In this document: in pieces, positions 6,994 through 14,887 of the stretch | Numbering within the stretch: position 1 is the stretch's first letter | Layout of the letters: each line of letters opens with the position of its first letter | From: an uncultured Lachnoclostridium sp. | GTDB lineage: Bacteria; Bacillota; Clostridia; Lachnospirales; Lachnospiraceae | Assembly: GCA_958425285.1 (NCBI GenBank) | Contig: CATZVV010000017.1 | Location: 1 to 15,374, forward strand | DNA: 15,374 nucleotides | Direction: 5' to 3' | The notes under the pieces: generated by a model | Seen by the model: the letters and a program-made list of their open reading frames with translations, nothing else | Told to the model about the DNA's origin: nothing | Database searches by the model: none | Translations under genes and position numbers: made by a program

Positions 6994-7211
6994 AAAACGA
7001 AGAGTTGGAAAGTTTGGAAGAAATTATGGAAAAGTTGAGCTTGACAGTAGCAAAGTTAGAGTCCGAAAAATTAAGTTTGGAAGATTCTTTTGCGTGCTTC
7101 TCGGAAGGAATTCAGTTGGTAATGAAAGGAAATCAGGCGATTGATAAAGTAGAAAAAGAGATGAAGACATTAATTGCAGGGGAGGAAATGACCAGTGAAT
7201 TTTACGAGTGA
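6978..7211 (+). CDS. xseB: Exodeoxyribonuclease VII small subunit
   Basis: XseB is the small helical subunit that binds the XseA coiled coil and is needed for exonuclease VII activity. The 77-residue product shows the family pattern: LEEIMEKLSLTVAKLESEKLSLEDS (about 13-37 as a whole), then the FSEGIQLV segment and a charged C-terminal helix. Its length is typical. AAAGGA at 6963-6968 lies 9 nt before the ATG. It overlaps xseA by 16 nt and ispA by 17 nt, so the three genes are probably translationally coupled. Confidence 0.95.
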   Translation: MAEQVKNEELESLEEIMEKLSLTVAKLESEKLSLEDSFACFSEGIQLVMKGNQAIDKVEKEMKTLIAGEEMTSEFYE

Positions 7212-8085
7212 ATTGGAAAAGCGTACAGCAGATGTAGAATCGGGCCTTTGTGTCTATCTTCCGAAAGAAACCGGATTTCAGTCAGAATTATGGGAGGCGA
7301 TGAATTATAGTTTGCTAAGTGGGGGGAAGCGTCTTCGCCCGATTTTTATGTATGAAACGTATCGGCTTTTTGGAGGGAAAAAGGAAGCTTTAATCCGTCC
7401 GTTTATGGCAGCACTTGAGATGATTCATACGTATTCACTTGTTCATGATGATTTACCGGCAATGGATAATGACGATTATCGGAGAGGCCGCTTGACAACC
7501 CATAAAAAATATGGTGAAGATATGGGAATTCTGGCGGGGGATGGGTTGTTAAATTATGCATTTGAGACTGCGGCTCAAGCGTTTCTTTGTAAGGGTGAAG
7601 AACAAAGAGCGGGACAGGCATTGGCAGTTCTTGCAAAGAAAGCCGGCGGTTATGGAATGATTGGCGGACAGGTAGTAGATGTAAAATCCTGTGGACAGGC
7701 AATTGACAAAGAACTTCTTTTCTTTATTCATAAACATAAAACAGCGGCTTTAATTGAAGCGGCAATGATGATTGGAGCAATATTGGCCGGCGCGGATTGC
7801 AATGAGGTTGAAACAGTTGAAAAAATTGCCGGAAATGTCGGTGTTGCCTTTCAGATTCAAGATGATATACTGGACGTAGAGGGTGATGAAAAACTTATCG
7901 GAAAGCCACTGCACAGTGACGAGAAAAATGAAAAAACTACTTATGTTACATTAGTGGGCATAGAGAAAGCAAAGCAGGAAGTGGAACAATACTCCGAGGA
8001 GGCAGTTTGTCTGCTGGCAGGGTTAAAACGGCAGAGTGATTTTTTAGAATCCCTAATTCAGGCATTGATTCGCCGTGAGAAGTAG
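7195..8085 (+). CDS. ispA: Farnesyl diphosphate synthase / short-chain polyprenyl synthase
   Basis: This enzyme condenses isopentenyl diphosphate with allylic diphosphates to make geranyl and farnesyl diphosphate, the precursor for undecaprenyl and quinone-type lipids. The 296-residue product has SGGKRLRP near residue 42 and a first aspartate-rich motif, DDLPAMD, at 85-91. The second motif, DDILD, lies at 223-227. The two extra residues within the first motif are typical of bacterial farnesyl diphosphate synthases. The GTG at 7195 is supported by GGGGAGG at 7180-7186. It is followed after 53 nt by dxs, which supplies its substrates through the MEP pathway. The exact chain length cannot be proved from sequence. 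Confidence 0.95.
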   Translation: MNFTSELEKRTADVESGLCVYLPKETGFQSELWEAMNYSLLSGGKRLRPIFMYETYRLFGGKKEALIRPFMAALEMIHTYSLVHDDLPAMDNDDYRRGRLTTHKKYGEDMGILAGDGLLNYAFETAAQAFLCKGEEQRAGQALAVLAKKAGGYGMIGGQVVDVKSCGQAIDKELLFFIHKHKTAALIEAAMMIGAILAGADCNEVETVEKIAGNVGVAFQIQDDILDVEGDEKLIGKPLHSDEKNEKTTYVTLVGIEKAKQEVEQYSEEAVCLLAGLKRQSDFLESLIQALIRREK

Positions 8086-8138
8086 GCTGGTTATTGATTC
8101 TGCTTACAGAGGATTGTTCGGAAGTGAGGATACAGGTT

Positions 8139-10004
8139 GTGAAAAAAACATTACTGGATGAGATTATAAAGGAAAATGATATTAAGAGTATTCCCCCGTC
8201 TGCTTATAGGCGGCTGGCAAAGGATATCCGAAAGGAATTAGTGCATGGTATCAGCAAAACGGGAGGCCATCTGGCTTCTAATCTGGGCACAGTAGAGTTG
8301 ACAATGGCACTCCATTTATATTTAGATTTTCCAAAAGATAAGTTGGTATGGGATGTGGGTCATCAGGCATATACACATAAGCTGCTGACAGGACGGAAAG
8401 ATGTTTTTTGTTCTCTTCGTTCTTTTGGTGGAATCAGTGGTTTCCCAAAAGTAAGTGAAAATAAAGCAGATACATTTGATACCGGGCATAGTTCGACTTC
8501 CATTTCTGTAGCCATGGGTTTGGCAAAGGCAAGAGATATTATGGATACGGATGAAAAAGTTGTTGCTGTTATTGGTGATGGAGCCCTATCAGGGGGAATG
8601 GCCTTTGAGGCATTAAATAATATTGCCTCTATGGATACCCAGCTGATGATTATATTAAATGATAATAAGATGTCTATATCACCCAATGTTGGTGGAATGT
8701 CAAATTATTTGGGAAAGATTCGGACAAACCGTAAGTATAATAAAATGAAGGATGAGATGGAGAAAGCTCTTGAAAAAATTCCGAATATGGGTACGAGGAT
8801 TGCAGAGAAGCTGAAGCGTTCGAAAGACTCCATTAAGCGTCTTTTTATTCCCGGTATGCTTTTTGAGGATATGGGGATTACTTACATTGGTCCGGTAGAC
8901 GGTCATAATATTGATGAACTGTTAACGGCATTCCATTCAGCGGAGGCAAAGGGTGAGCCGGTTCTGGTTCATGTGATTACCAAAAAAGGAAAGGGGTATT
9001 CAATTGCAGAATCAAATCCTTCTGCTTTTCATGGTGTTGATGCATTTAATATCAAAACAGGAGAACCATTGGAGAAGGGAAAAGGGCTGACTTATACAGA
9101 GATTTTTGGTAAGTGGATGTGTCAGGCGGGGAAAAAACGTACGGATGTCGTTGGGGTATGTGCAGCAATGCCTCATGGAACCGGTTTGGATTCGTTTGCC
9201 AAAGAGCATCCGGAACGTTTTTTTGATGTTGGTATTGCAGAAGAGCATGCAGTAACATTTGCTGCAGGGCTTGCTGCAGGAGGGATGAAGCCGGTAGTCT
9301 GTCTTTACTCTACTTTTTTGCAGCGGGCATATGATCAGATTCTTCATGATGTCTGCTTGGATTCCCTTCCGGTTATATTTGCAGTGGATAGGAGTGGTCT
9401 GGTAGGAAAAGATGGAGAAACTCATCAGGGAATTTATGATGTGGCTTTTTTAAGTTCTATTCCAAATTTAACAATTCTTTCTCCCATGGATGGGCAAGAG
9501 TTGGAAGCAGCCTTGGATTTTTCTCTTGATTTTAATAGTCCTATTGTGATACGTTATCCAAGGGGAGTTGCATATACAAGTCCATTTCAAGAATGCAGAG
9601 AAATTGTACATGGAAAAGCAGAAGTGTTGATTCAGGAAAAGGAAATTTTGCTGATTGGTGTTGGAAGTATGGTGCGGACTGCTATACATGTGTATGAGAA
9701 GCTGAAGAAAAAAAACAGACATGCTTCAGTTGTGAATGCAAGATTTATAAAACCATTTGATAAAGCGTGTATTCGAGATATGTGTCAGGAACATAGAATT
9801 GTTGTAATCATTGAAGAAAATGCAGAGACAGGCTGTTTTGGACAACAGGTTCAAGCGTTTATAAAGACTGAAATTAGAAAGCCGGTTACTTGTATTTCCA
9901 TTCATCTTCCGGATCGATTTATTGAACATGGTACTCCAAAGGAACTGCGCGAGAAGTATGGCTTGGATTCAGATACAATTGTAAAGAAGATTTTGGAGGC
10001 ATAA
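8139..10004 (+). CDS. dxs: 1-deoxy-D-xylulose-5-phosphate synthase
   Basis: Dxs joins pyruvate and glyceraldehyde 3-phosphate, using thiamine diphosphate, in the first step of the MEP isoprenoid pathway. With the chosen start it has 621 residues, close to the E. coli length. Visible motifs are TGGHLASNLG (about 41-50, substrate His), the thiamine motif GDGALSGG (146-153) ending around NDN (174-176), and the catalytic glutamate in DVGIAEEHAV (E368). The frame is open back to TTG at 8094, but the GTG at 8139 is preferred. It has GAGGA at 8126-8130 8 nt upstream, and the protein then begins MKKTLLDEI like its relatives. The stop is directly followed by the tlyA ATG. Confidence 0.96.
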   Translation: MKKTLLDEIIKENDIKSIPPSAYRRLAKDIRKELVHGISKTGGHLASNLGTVELTMALHLYLDFPKDKLVWDVGHQAYTHKLLTGRKDVFCSLRSFGGISGFPKVSENKADTFDTGHSSTSISVAMGLAKARDIMDTDEKVVAVIGDGALSGGMAFEALNNIASMDTQLMIILNDNKMSISPNVGGMSNYLGKIRTNRKYNKMKDEMEKALEKIPNMGTRIAEKLKRSKDSIKRLFIPGMLFEDMGITYIGPVDGHNIDELLTAFHSAEAKGEPVLVHVITKKGKGYSIAESNPSAFHGVDAFNIKTGEPLEKGKGLTYTEIFGKWMCQAGKKRTDVVGVCAAMPHGTGLDSFAKEHPERFFDVGIAEEHAVTFAAGLAAGGMKPVVCLYSTFLQRAYDQILHDVCLDSLPVIFAVDRSGLVGKDGETHQGIYDVAFLSSIPNLTILSPMDGQELEAALDFSLDFNSPIVIRYPRGVAYTSPFQECREIVHGKAEVLIQEKEILLIGVGSMVRTAIHVYEKLKKKNRHASVVNARFIKPFDKACIRDMCQEHRIVVIIEENAETGCFGQQVQAFIKTEIRKPVTCISIHLPDRFIEHGTPKELREKYGLDSDTIVKKILEA

Positions 10005-10826
10005 ATGGAAAAGAAAAAGAAAGAACGGTTGGATGTATTACTTGTAAAAAGAGGACTCGCACCATCCAGAGAGAAGGCAAAAGCGATTATTATGACTGGT
10101 AATGTTTTTGTTGATGAACAGCGCGAGGATAAAGCAGGCCAGACATTTCCAGATACAGCGCATATTGAGGTAAAAGGAAGACAGCAGAAGTATGTGAGTC
10201 GTGGTGGTTATAAATTGGAGCGTGCCATGGAACGTTTTCCCATTGATTTGACGGGGAAGGTTTGTATGGATGTTGGTTCTTCAACTGGCGGTTTCACTGA
10301 TTGCATGTTGCAAAATGGTGCAGATCGGGTGTTTGCGATTGATGTCGGAACGAACCAACTTGCATGGAAACTTCGCCAGGATGAAAGAGTTATTTCAATG
10401 GAAAGAACTAATATCCGTTATGTGACACCAGAAGATATAAATGAAAAAGTGCAGTTTGTTTCAATTGATGTTGCTTTTATTTCATTGACAAAAGTTTTGG
10501 CACCGGTAAAAGAATTGATGGATGAAGGTGCATATATGGTATGCCTGATTAAGCCACAGTTTGAGGCTGGTCGAGAAAAAGTTGGGAAAAAAGGTGTTGT
10601 TAGGGAAAAAAGTACACATTATGAAGTTATTCATACAATTATACAGTTTGCAAAAGAGTTGCAGTTTTCCGTACTTGGTTTTGAGCATTCACCGATAAGG
10701 GGACCCGAGGGAAACATTGAGTACCTGCTATTTTTGAAAAAGCCGGTAGGAGAGGAATCCGTCCAGGAGTTATTAACGGAAGAACAAATAACTGTAATTG
10801 TAGAGCAGGCCCACAATACACTATAA
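10005..10826 (+). CDS. tlyA: TlyA-family rRNA 2'-O-methyltransferase (YqxC-like)
   Basis: TlyA proteins methylate ribose 2'-OH groups in rRNA (16S C1409, and in some species 23S C1920). The family was once annotated as haemolysin, a label that should not be carried over here. The 273-residue product has an N-terminal S4 RNA-binding domain (about 8-68; RLDVLLVKRGLAPSREKA). An FtsJ-like methyltransferase domain follows with the SAM motif DVGSSTGGFT at 89-98 and LIKPQFEAG near 181-189. GGAGG at 9995-9999 lies in the end of dxs, whose stop is immediately adjacent. Whether it modifies 16S only or both rRNAs cannot be told by eye. Confidence 0.94.
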   Translation: MEKKKKERLDVLLVKRGLAPSREKAKAIIMTGNVFVDEQREDKAGQTFPDTAHIEVKGRQQKYVSRGGYKLERAMERFPIDLTGKVCMDVGSSTGGFTDCMLQNGADRVFAIDVGTNQLAWKLRQDERVISMERTNIRYVTPEDINEKVQFVSIDVAFISLTKVLAPVKELMDEGAYMVCLIKPQFEAGREKVGKKGVVREKSTHYEVIHTIIQFAKELQFSVLGFEHSPIRGPEGNIEYLLFLKKPVGEESVQELLTEEQITVIVEQAHNTL

Positions 10827-10838
10827 CTTAGTATAAAT

Positions 10839-10869
10839 GGAGCTAGGTTGGAAAAATTTTTAACGCTCC
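10839..10869 (+). other. Imperfect hairpin ahead of nadK
   Basis: GGAGC (10839-10843) pairs with GCTCC (10865-10869). After a three-base bulge, GTTGGA (10847-10852) can pair with TTTAAC (10859-10864) using two G-U wobbles. It lies between the tlyA stop and the nadK ribosome site. It has no U-tract and is not a convincing terminator. Confidence 0.3.
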
Positions 10870-10884
10870 GGAATGGAGAATCGT

Positions 10885-11715
10885 ATGAATCGGTTTTGTA
10901 TTGTAGCAAATACGGAAAAAGATGTTGGGTATGAAGTGGCAAAAAAGATTAAGAGTTATCTGGAGTTAAAAGGAAAGCAAGTTAGGATTGTCAGTAACGC
11001 AGATGTAATTTGCAAAGAGGATGGTATACATGCGGCAATTGTTTTAGGAGGAGATGGTACGATGATACAGGCTTCCAAGACTCTTGCCAGATTTCAGATT
11101 CCGTTGCTTGGTGTAAATCTTGGAACGCTTGGATTCCTGACAGAAATTGAAAAAAATAATATGATTACCGTTATTGATGAGGTGCTGGCGGGGGATTTTT
11201 ATATCCAAAAAAGAATTGCCTTGACGGGACAAGCAGTAATACAAGGTAAAGAACGGGCAATTGGCTTAGCAATGAATGATTTTATTATTGGGAAAAGAGG
11301 ATTTGGGCGTATTATTACTATGAGTGTTTTTGTAAATGATGAGTTAGTAGATACATACGTTGCAGACGGAATTCTTATTGCTACACCGACTGGGTCAACA
11401 GCATATAATATGTCTGCAGGAGGACCGATTCTTTCACCTGAGATGGAGGCACTGATTATTACTCCAATTTGTCCTCATGCACTGAATAAACGGAGTATCG
11501 TAGTTGCTGCCGGAGACCGGATACGTGTTCAGGTTGAACAGACCCGTAGCGATATGAAAGATTTGGCAACCATTAGTGGAGATGGGCAACTCTTGTCAGA
11601 TGCCTCTACTGGTGATACAATAGAGGTCTGTATGGCAGAAGATCGTATTATGATTATGAAAGTAAGCGAGACTGGATTTTTTGAGCGCATGCGTCGAAAG
11701 TTAATTCGTTATTAG
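10885..11715 (+). CDS. nadK: NAD kinase
   Basis: NAD kinase phosphorylates NAD to NADP and is the cell's only route to NADP; in this block it also serves NADPH-using isoprenoid synthesis. The 276-residue product has the family signature GGDGTM at 55-60, with Asp57 the probable catalytic base. It also has LGVNLGTLGFLTEIE (about 76-90), Asn131-Asp132 and TPTGSTAYNMSAGGP (about 171-185). Two in-frame ATGs exist. The one at 10885 is preferred because GGAG at 10875-10878 lies 6 nt upstream, whereas the ATG at 10873 has no ribosome site and adds only MENR. It is followed after 10 nt by argR. Confidence 0.96.
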   Translation: MNRFCIVANTEKDVGYEVAKKIKSYLELKGKQVRIVSNADVICKEDGIHAAIVLGGDGTMIQASKTLARFQIPLLGVNLGTLGFLTEIEKNNMITVIDEVLAGDFYIQKRIALTGQAVIQGKERAIGLAMNDFIIGKRGFGRIITMSVFVNDELVDTYVADGILIATPTGSTAYNMSAGGPILSPEMEALIITPICPHALNKRSIVVAAGDRIRVQVEQTRSDMKDLATISGDGQLLSDASTGDTIEVCMAEDRIMIMKVSETGFFERMRRKLIRY

Positions 11716-11725
11716 GGGTGATTAT

Positions 11726-12172
11726 TTGAAAGGCAGCAGACAGAATAAGATTATTGAGTTGATTCATCAATATGAAATAGAGACACAGGAGGAATTAGGA
11801 AACCGGCTTTATAATGCTGGTTTTCAAGTGACTCAAGCAACTATATCCAGAGATATTAGGGAATTGTGTCTAACAAAAGTTCCGGCTAGTGGTGGAAAGC
11901 AGAAGTATGCAATTTTATCGGGAGCGGAGAATGGATTATCGGAACGCTTTGCTAGAGTTTTACAAGATGGTATGATATCTATGGACAAAGCAGATAATCT
12001 TTTAGTGATTAAAACAGTGAGTGGGATGGCGATGGCAGTTGCGGCTGCGATTGATTCGATTGGAATTGAGGAGATTGTTGGTTCGATTGCAGGCGATGAC
12101 ACTGTCATGTGTGCGATACGGTCTGCTGAATTGGTAGATGCAGTAATGAACCGGCTTCAAAATAAAATTTAA
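11726..12172 (+). CDS. argR: Arginine repressor ArgR/AhrC
   Basis: ArgR is the hexameric, arginine-responsive regulator of arginine biosynthesis and catabolism genes. The 148-residue product has a winged-helix N-terminal domain with the DNA-contacting TQATISRDIREL segment (residues 36-47, Ser41-Arg42). The C-terminal domain contains GSIAGDDTVM (119-128), whose aspartates bind arginine in the family. The start is TTG at 11726, with AGGGGTG at 11714-11720. I saw no ARG-box-like palindrome in the 10 nt upstream. Position after nadK fits the usual block, but recN, normally the next gene, is missing. Confidence 0.96.
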   Translation: MKGSRQNKIIELIHQYEIETQEELGNRLYNAGFQVTQATISRDIRELCLTKVPASGGKQKYAILSGAENGLSERFARVLQDGMISMDKADNLLVIKTVSGMAMAVAAAIDSIGIEEIVGSIAGDDTVMCAIRSAELVDAVMNRLQNKI

Positions 12173-12178
12173 TTAGAA

Positions 12179-12193
12179 ATGCGGCTTTCGCAT
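12179..12193 (+). other. Small hairpin ahead of yebC
   Basis: ATGCG (12179-12183) and CGCAT (12189-12193) flank a five-base loop. The stem lies just after the argR stop and four bases before the AAGGAGG ribosome site of yebC. It is too short and lacks a U-tract, so it is unlikely to terminate transcription. Confidence 0.3.
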
Positions 12194-12206
12194 AAAAGGA
12201 GGAAAT

Positions 12207-12935
12207 ATGTCAGGACATTCTAAATTTTCAAACATTAAGCACAAAAAGGAAAAGAATGATGCCCAAAAGGGAAAAATTTTTACGGTTATCGGCCGTGAAA
12301 TTGCAGTAGCAGTAAAAGAAGGCGGTCCCGATCCGGACAGTAATGCCAAGCTGCGTGATGTAATTGCAAAAGCAAAGTCAAATAACATGCCAAATGATAC
12401 AATTGATCGAGGAATCAAAAAGGCCGCCGGAAATATTGATGCGGTAAATTATGAAACCGTTACATACGAGGGATATGGTCCGAATGGTTCTGCGATTATT
12501 GTTGTTGGTTTGACAGATAATAAAAACCGTACTGCTTCGAATGTAAGAAATGCTTTTACCAAAGGTGGTGGAAGTGTTGGGACTCAGGGTTGCGTATCTT
12601 ATATGTTTGATGAAAAAGGACAAATTATCATTGATAAAGAAGAGTATGACGGGGAAGCAGATGATTTGATGATGCTTGCTTTAGATGCAGGAGCGGAGGA
12701 TTTTGCGGAAGAGGATGACAGTTTTGAAATTGTAACATCCCTGGATGATTTTAGTGCAGTAAGAGAAACTTTGGAAAAGGAAGGTATCTCAATGGCGCAG
12801 GCAGAAGTAACAATGATTCCGCAAACTTATGTGACTTTAACAGCAGAAGAAGATTTGAAAAATTTCCAAAAGACAATGGATTTATTAGATGAAGATGATG
12901 ACGTAAGAGAAGTGTACCACAATGTAGAGGAATAA
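12207..12935 (+). CDS. yebC: YebC/PmpR/TACO1-family protein
   Basis: This is a YebC family member, long annotated as a transcriptional regulator. More recent work on the TACO1/YebC family points to a role in translation, helping ribosomes through difficult sequences such as proline runs. The 242-residue product opens with the diagnostic MSGHSKFSNIKHKK, and has YEGYGPNGSAIIV near residue 87 and a TDNKNRTASNVRNAFTK stretch near 103-119. The very acidic C-terminal half is also typical. AAGGAGG at 12197-12202 supports the ATG. It occupies the place usually held by recN and converges with the pot operon. DNA binding cannot be claimed from the sequence. Confidence 0.95.
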   Translation: MSGHSKFSNIKHKKEKNDAQKGKIFTVIGREIAVAVKEGGPDPDSNAKLRDVIAKAKSNNMPNDTIDRGIKKAAGNIDAVNYETVTYEGYGPNGSAIIVVGLTDNKNRTASNVRNAFTKGGGSVGTQGCVSYMFDEKGQIIIDKEEYDGEADDLMMLALDAGAEDFAEEDDSFEIVTSLDDFSAVRETLEKEGISMAQAEVTMIPQTYVTLTAEEDLKNFQKTMDLLDEDDDVREVYHNVEE

Positions 12936-12937
12936 TT

Positions 12938-13011
12938 GAAAAAGAAGTTCAATCAATTTGAGGCGGGTAACGCTTTGCGTTAAAGTCTGTCACTGATTGA
13001 ACTTCTTTTTC
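12938..13011. terminator. Nested inverted repeat, probable bidirectional terminator
   Basis: An 18-bp perfect stem (12938-12955 with 12994-13011) encloses a 38-nt loop. That loop holds a second 6-bp hairpin, TAACGC (12968-12973) and GCGTTA (12977-12982), with a TTT loop. The A-rich and T-rich outer ends provide U-tracts on both strands. It lies between the convergent ends of yebC and potD. The large structured loop is unusual for a simple intrinsic terminator. Confidence 0.8.
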
Positions 13012-13018
13012 TATAACT

Positions 13019-14077
13019 TTAGTTTCCTGATTTTACCTCTTTCCATTTTTCATTATACATAGCATCTGCCTCCGTTCCAAGGTACTTGAAGGTTTCGCAA
13101 TTTTTTAACATATTATCATCTGGGAATACAACAGAGCTGTTACGAAGAGCTTCGTCTTTAATTAATTCCCGGCCTGCTGTGTTTGGAATGGAATACGTAA
13201 TATATTCAAAATTCTTCAGCGAAATATCGGGGCGGCAAATAAAATCAATAAACTTTTCTGCATTTTCTTTGTTTTTTGCTGATTTTGGAATTACCCAAGA
13301 ATCAATCCAAAGATTTGAACCTTCTTTTGGTATTACGTATTCTAAATCCGGATTTTTTTCTTTGGTGTAAAGTGCTTCGCCGGAATAAATAACACCGATA
13401 GCAGCTTCCCCGCCAATCATTTTATCGCGTACTTCATCTACCACATATGCTTGAACAAGTCCCATGTCACGTTGCTTGATAAGAAGGTTTTTGGCCTCTT
13501 CCAATTCTGCCTCATTTGTTGAGTTAAGGGAATAACCAAGATATTTTAAAGCGATTCCGAGGGCATCCCGTACACTGTTTTGCATTAAGATGTTATCTTT
13601 GTATTTTTCATCCCAAAGAACAGACCAGCTGTCAATTGGTTCAGAAACCATTTTCTTATTATACAAAATGCCGACAGTACCCCAAAGGTAAGGAACGGAA
13701 TATTTATTTTCCGGATCAAACTCTTTTGATTGTTCTAAATACGTATCACCTATATTTTTTAGGTTCGGTATATTATCAAAGTTGATTTCCTGTAACAAAT
13801 CTTCTTGAATCATGCGCTGAATCATATAATCGGAGGGGCAGATAACATCGTAGCTGCCAGCGCCTTTTGCAACCTTTGGGTACATGATTTCATTTGTCTG
13901 GTATTCTTCATACACTACGTGAATACCGGTTTCTTTCTCAAATAAGTCGATTATCTCAGGGTCGATATACTCACCCCAGTTATATACATATAATTCATTT
14001 TCGTTTTGGCTGCCGCAGCCGGCAGGGAGGGTAAGTGAGAAAATTAGTAATAAGGCAATAAAAAATTTTCTTTTCAT
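13019..14077 (-). CDS. potD: Spermidine/putrescine ABC transporter, substrate-binding lipoprotein
   Basis: PotD captures polyamines outside the membrane and delivers them to PotB-PotC. The 352-residue product has a lipoprotein signal (basic MKRK, hydrophobic core, LPAGC with the lipid-bearing Cys21). It then has the classic opening ELYVYNWGEYIDPEII (about 28-43) of the PotD/PotF family. VPYLWGTVGILYNKK (about 129-143) and the WVIPKSAKN region are also typical. The proline at -3 of the lipobox is a slight deviation. The likely ribosome site (AGAAAGGA, complement of 14091-14098) sits in the end of potC with about 13 nt spacing, longer than ideal. It is the last gene of the operon. Whether spermidine or putrescine is preferred cannot be seen. 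Confidence 0.95.
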   Translation of the reverse strand: MKRKFFIALLLIFSLTLPAGCGSQNENELYVYNWGEYIDPEIIDLFEKETGIHVVYEEYQTNEIMYPKVAKGAGSYDVICPSDYMIQRMIQEDLLQEINFDNIPNLKNIGDTYLEQSKEFDPENKYSVPYLWGTVGILYNKKMVSEPIDSWSVLWDEKYKDNILMQNSVRDALGIALKYLGYSLNSTNEAELEEAKNLLIKQRDMGLVQAYVVDEVRDKMIGGEAAIGVIYSGEALYTKEKNPDLEYVIPKEGSNLWIDSWVIPKSAKNKENAEKFIDFICRPDISLKNFEYITYSIPNTAGRELIKDEALRNSSVVFPDDNMLKNCETFKYLGTEADAMYNEKWKEVKSGN

Positions 14078-14083
14078 ATTGTG

Positions 14084-14887
14084 TTATTTATCCTTTCTTT
14101 CATTTAAATTGATTGTTTTTGGGTTCTTTTTCCGGTTAATGATAATGAGAAGAACAAGAACGGAAACAAACATAAGCGTAGATAATGGATATATTTCCGG
14201 CTTAATACCTTTTCTTACTTCAGAATAAATTTTGGTTGAGAGGGTATCAATACCGGGACCTTTTGTAAAATGTGTGATGACAAAATCATCTAGTGACATT
14301 GTGAAGGAAAGTAGGAAGCCGGTTAATATTCCGGGCATAATGTCCGGTAAAATAACTTTGAAAAATGCGTATAAAGGTGTTGCGCCTAAATCAAGTGCAG
14401 TTTCATAGGTATGCTGGTTCATCTGATAGAGCTTTGGCATTACACTTAACACTACGTATGGAATGTTAAAGGTGATATGTGCTAATAAGACACTGCTAAA
14501 GCCAAATGTAAACTGAATTGCGATAAAGAGAAGCATAAAAGCAATTCCGGTTACAATATCTGCATTTAGCATGGGGATGTTCGTAATGCCAAGTAAAATC
14601 ATACGAGGCAGTCGTTTCATCCGATTCATGGCTATACTTGCCCCTGTTCCAATGATTGTTGCAATGAGAGCGGAGAGAAAAGCAATGATTAATGTTGTAT
14701 AGAGTACCTCCATCATGTTACTATCTTGAAAAAGGGACTGGTACCAGTTGAGAGAAAATCCTTCCCATTTGGCGCGTGACTTTGACTGGTTAAAGGAGAG
14801 TACAATCAAAGTCAGAATTGGTGCGTAGAGAAAAATCAATATAATCCAAAGATATATCTTTTTGGTTATATTTATCATCTTTTTCAT
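14084..14887 (-). CDS. potC: Spermidine/putrescine ABC transporter permease PotC
   Basis: PotC is one of two membrane permeases of the polyamine importer. The 267-residue product has about six membrane helices (the first at about 10-31) and ends in a charged cytoplasmic tail. The EAA loop that docks the ATPase, ETALDLGATPLYAFF followed by LPDIMPGILTG, spans about 162-190. Length is typical. A GAGGGGG site (complement of 14898-14904) lies 10 nt before the ATG. The start overlaps the potB stop in an ATGA junction, so the two permeases should be made in step. The potD start follows its stop after 6 nt. Confidence 0.95.
   Translation of the reverse strand: MKKMINITKKIYLWIILIFLYAPILTLIVLSFNQSKSRAKWEGFSLNWYQSLFQDSNMMEVLYTTLIIAFLSALIATIIGTGASIAMNRMKRLPRMILLGITNIPMLNADIVTGIAFMLLFIAIQFTFGFSSVLLAHITFNIPYVVLSVMPKLYQMNQHTYETALDLGATPLYAFFKVILPDIMPGILTGFLLSFTMSLDDFVITHFTKGPGIDTLSTKIYSEVRKGIKPEIYPLSTLMFVSVLVLLIIINRKKNPKTINLNERKDK

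Noticed and set aside
9012..9425. 137-residue open frame on the minus strand inside dxs
   Set aside because: It lies wholly inside conserved dxs sequence, is rich in Cys, His and Ile with no recognisable pattern, and has no ribosome site.
10632..10645. CATACAATT resembling a sigma-E -10 element inside tlyA
   Set aside because: No matching -35 lies at the expected spacing, and it is inside a housekeeping gene.
10798..10827. TTGTAG - 18 nt - TATAAC as a promoter for nadK
   Set aside because: Both elements deviate from consensus, and such matches are frequent in AT-rich DNA; too weak to report as a feature.
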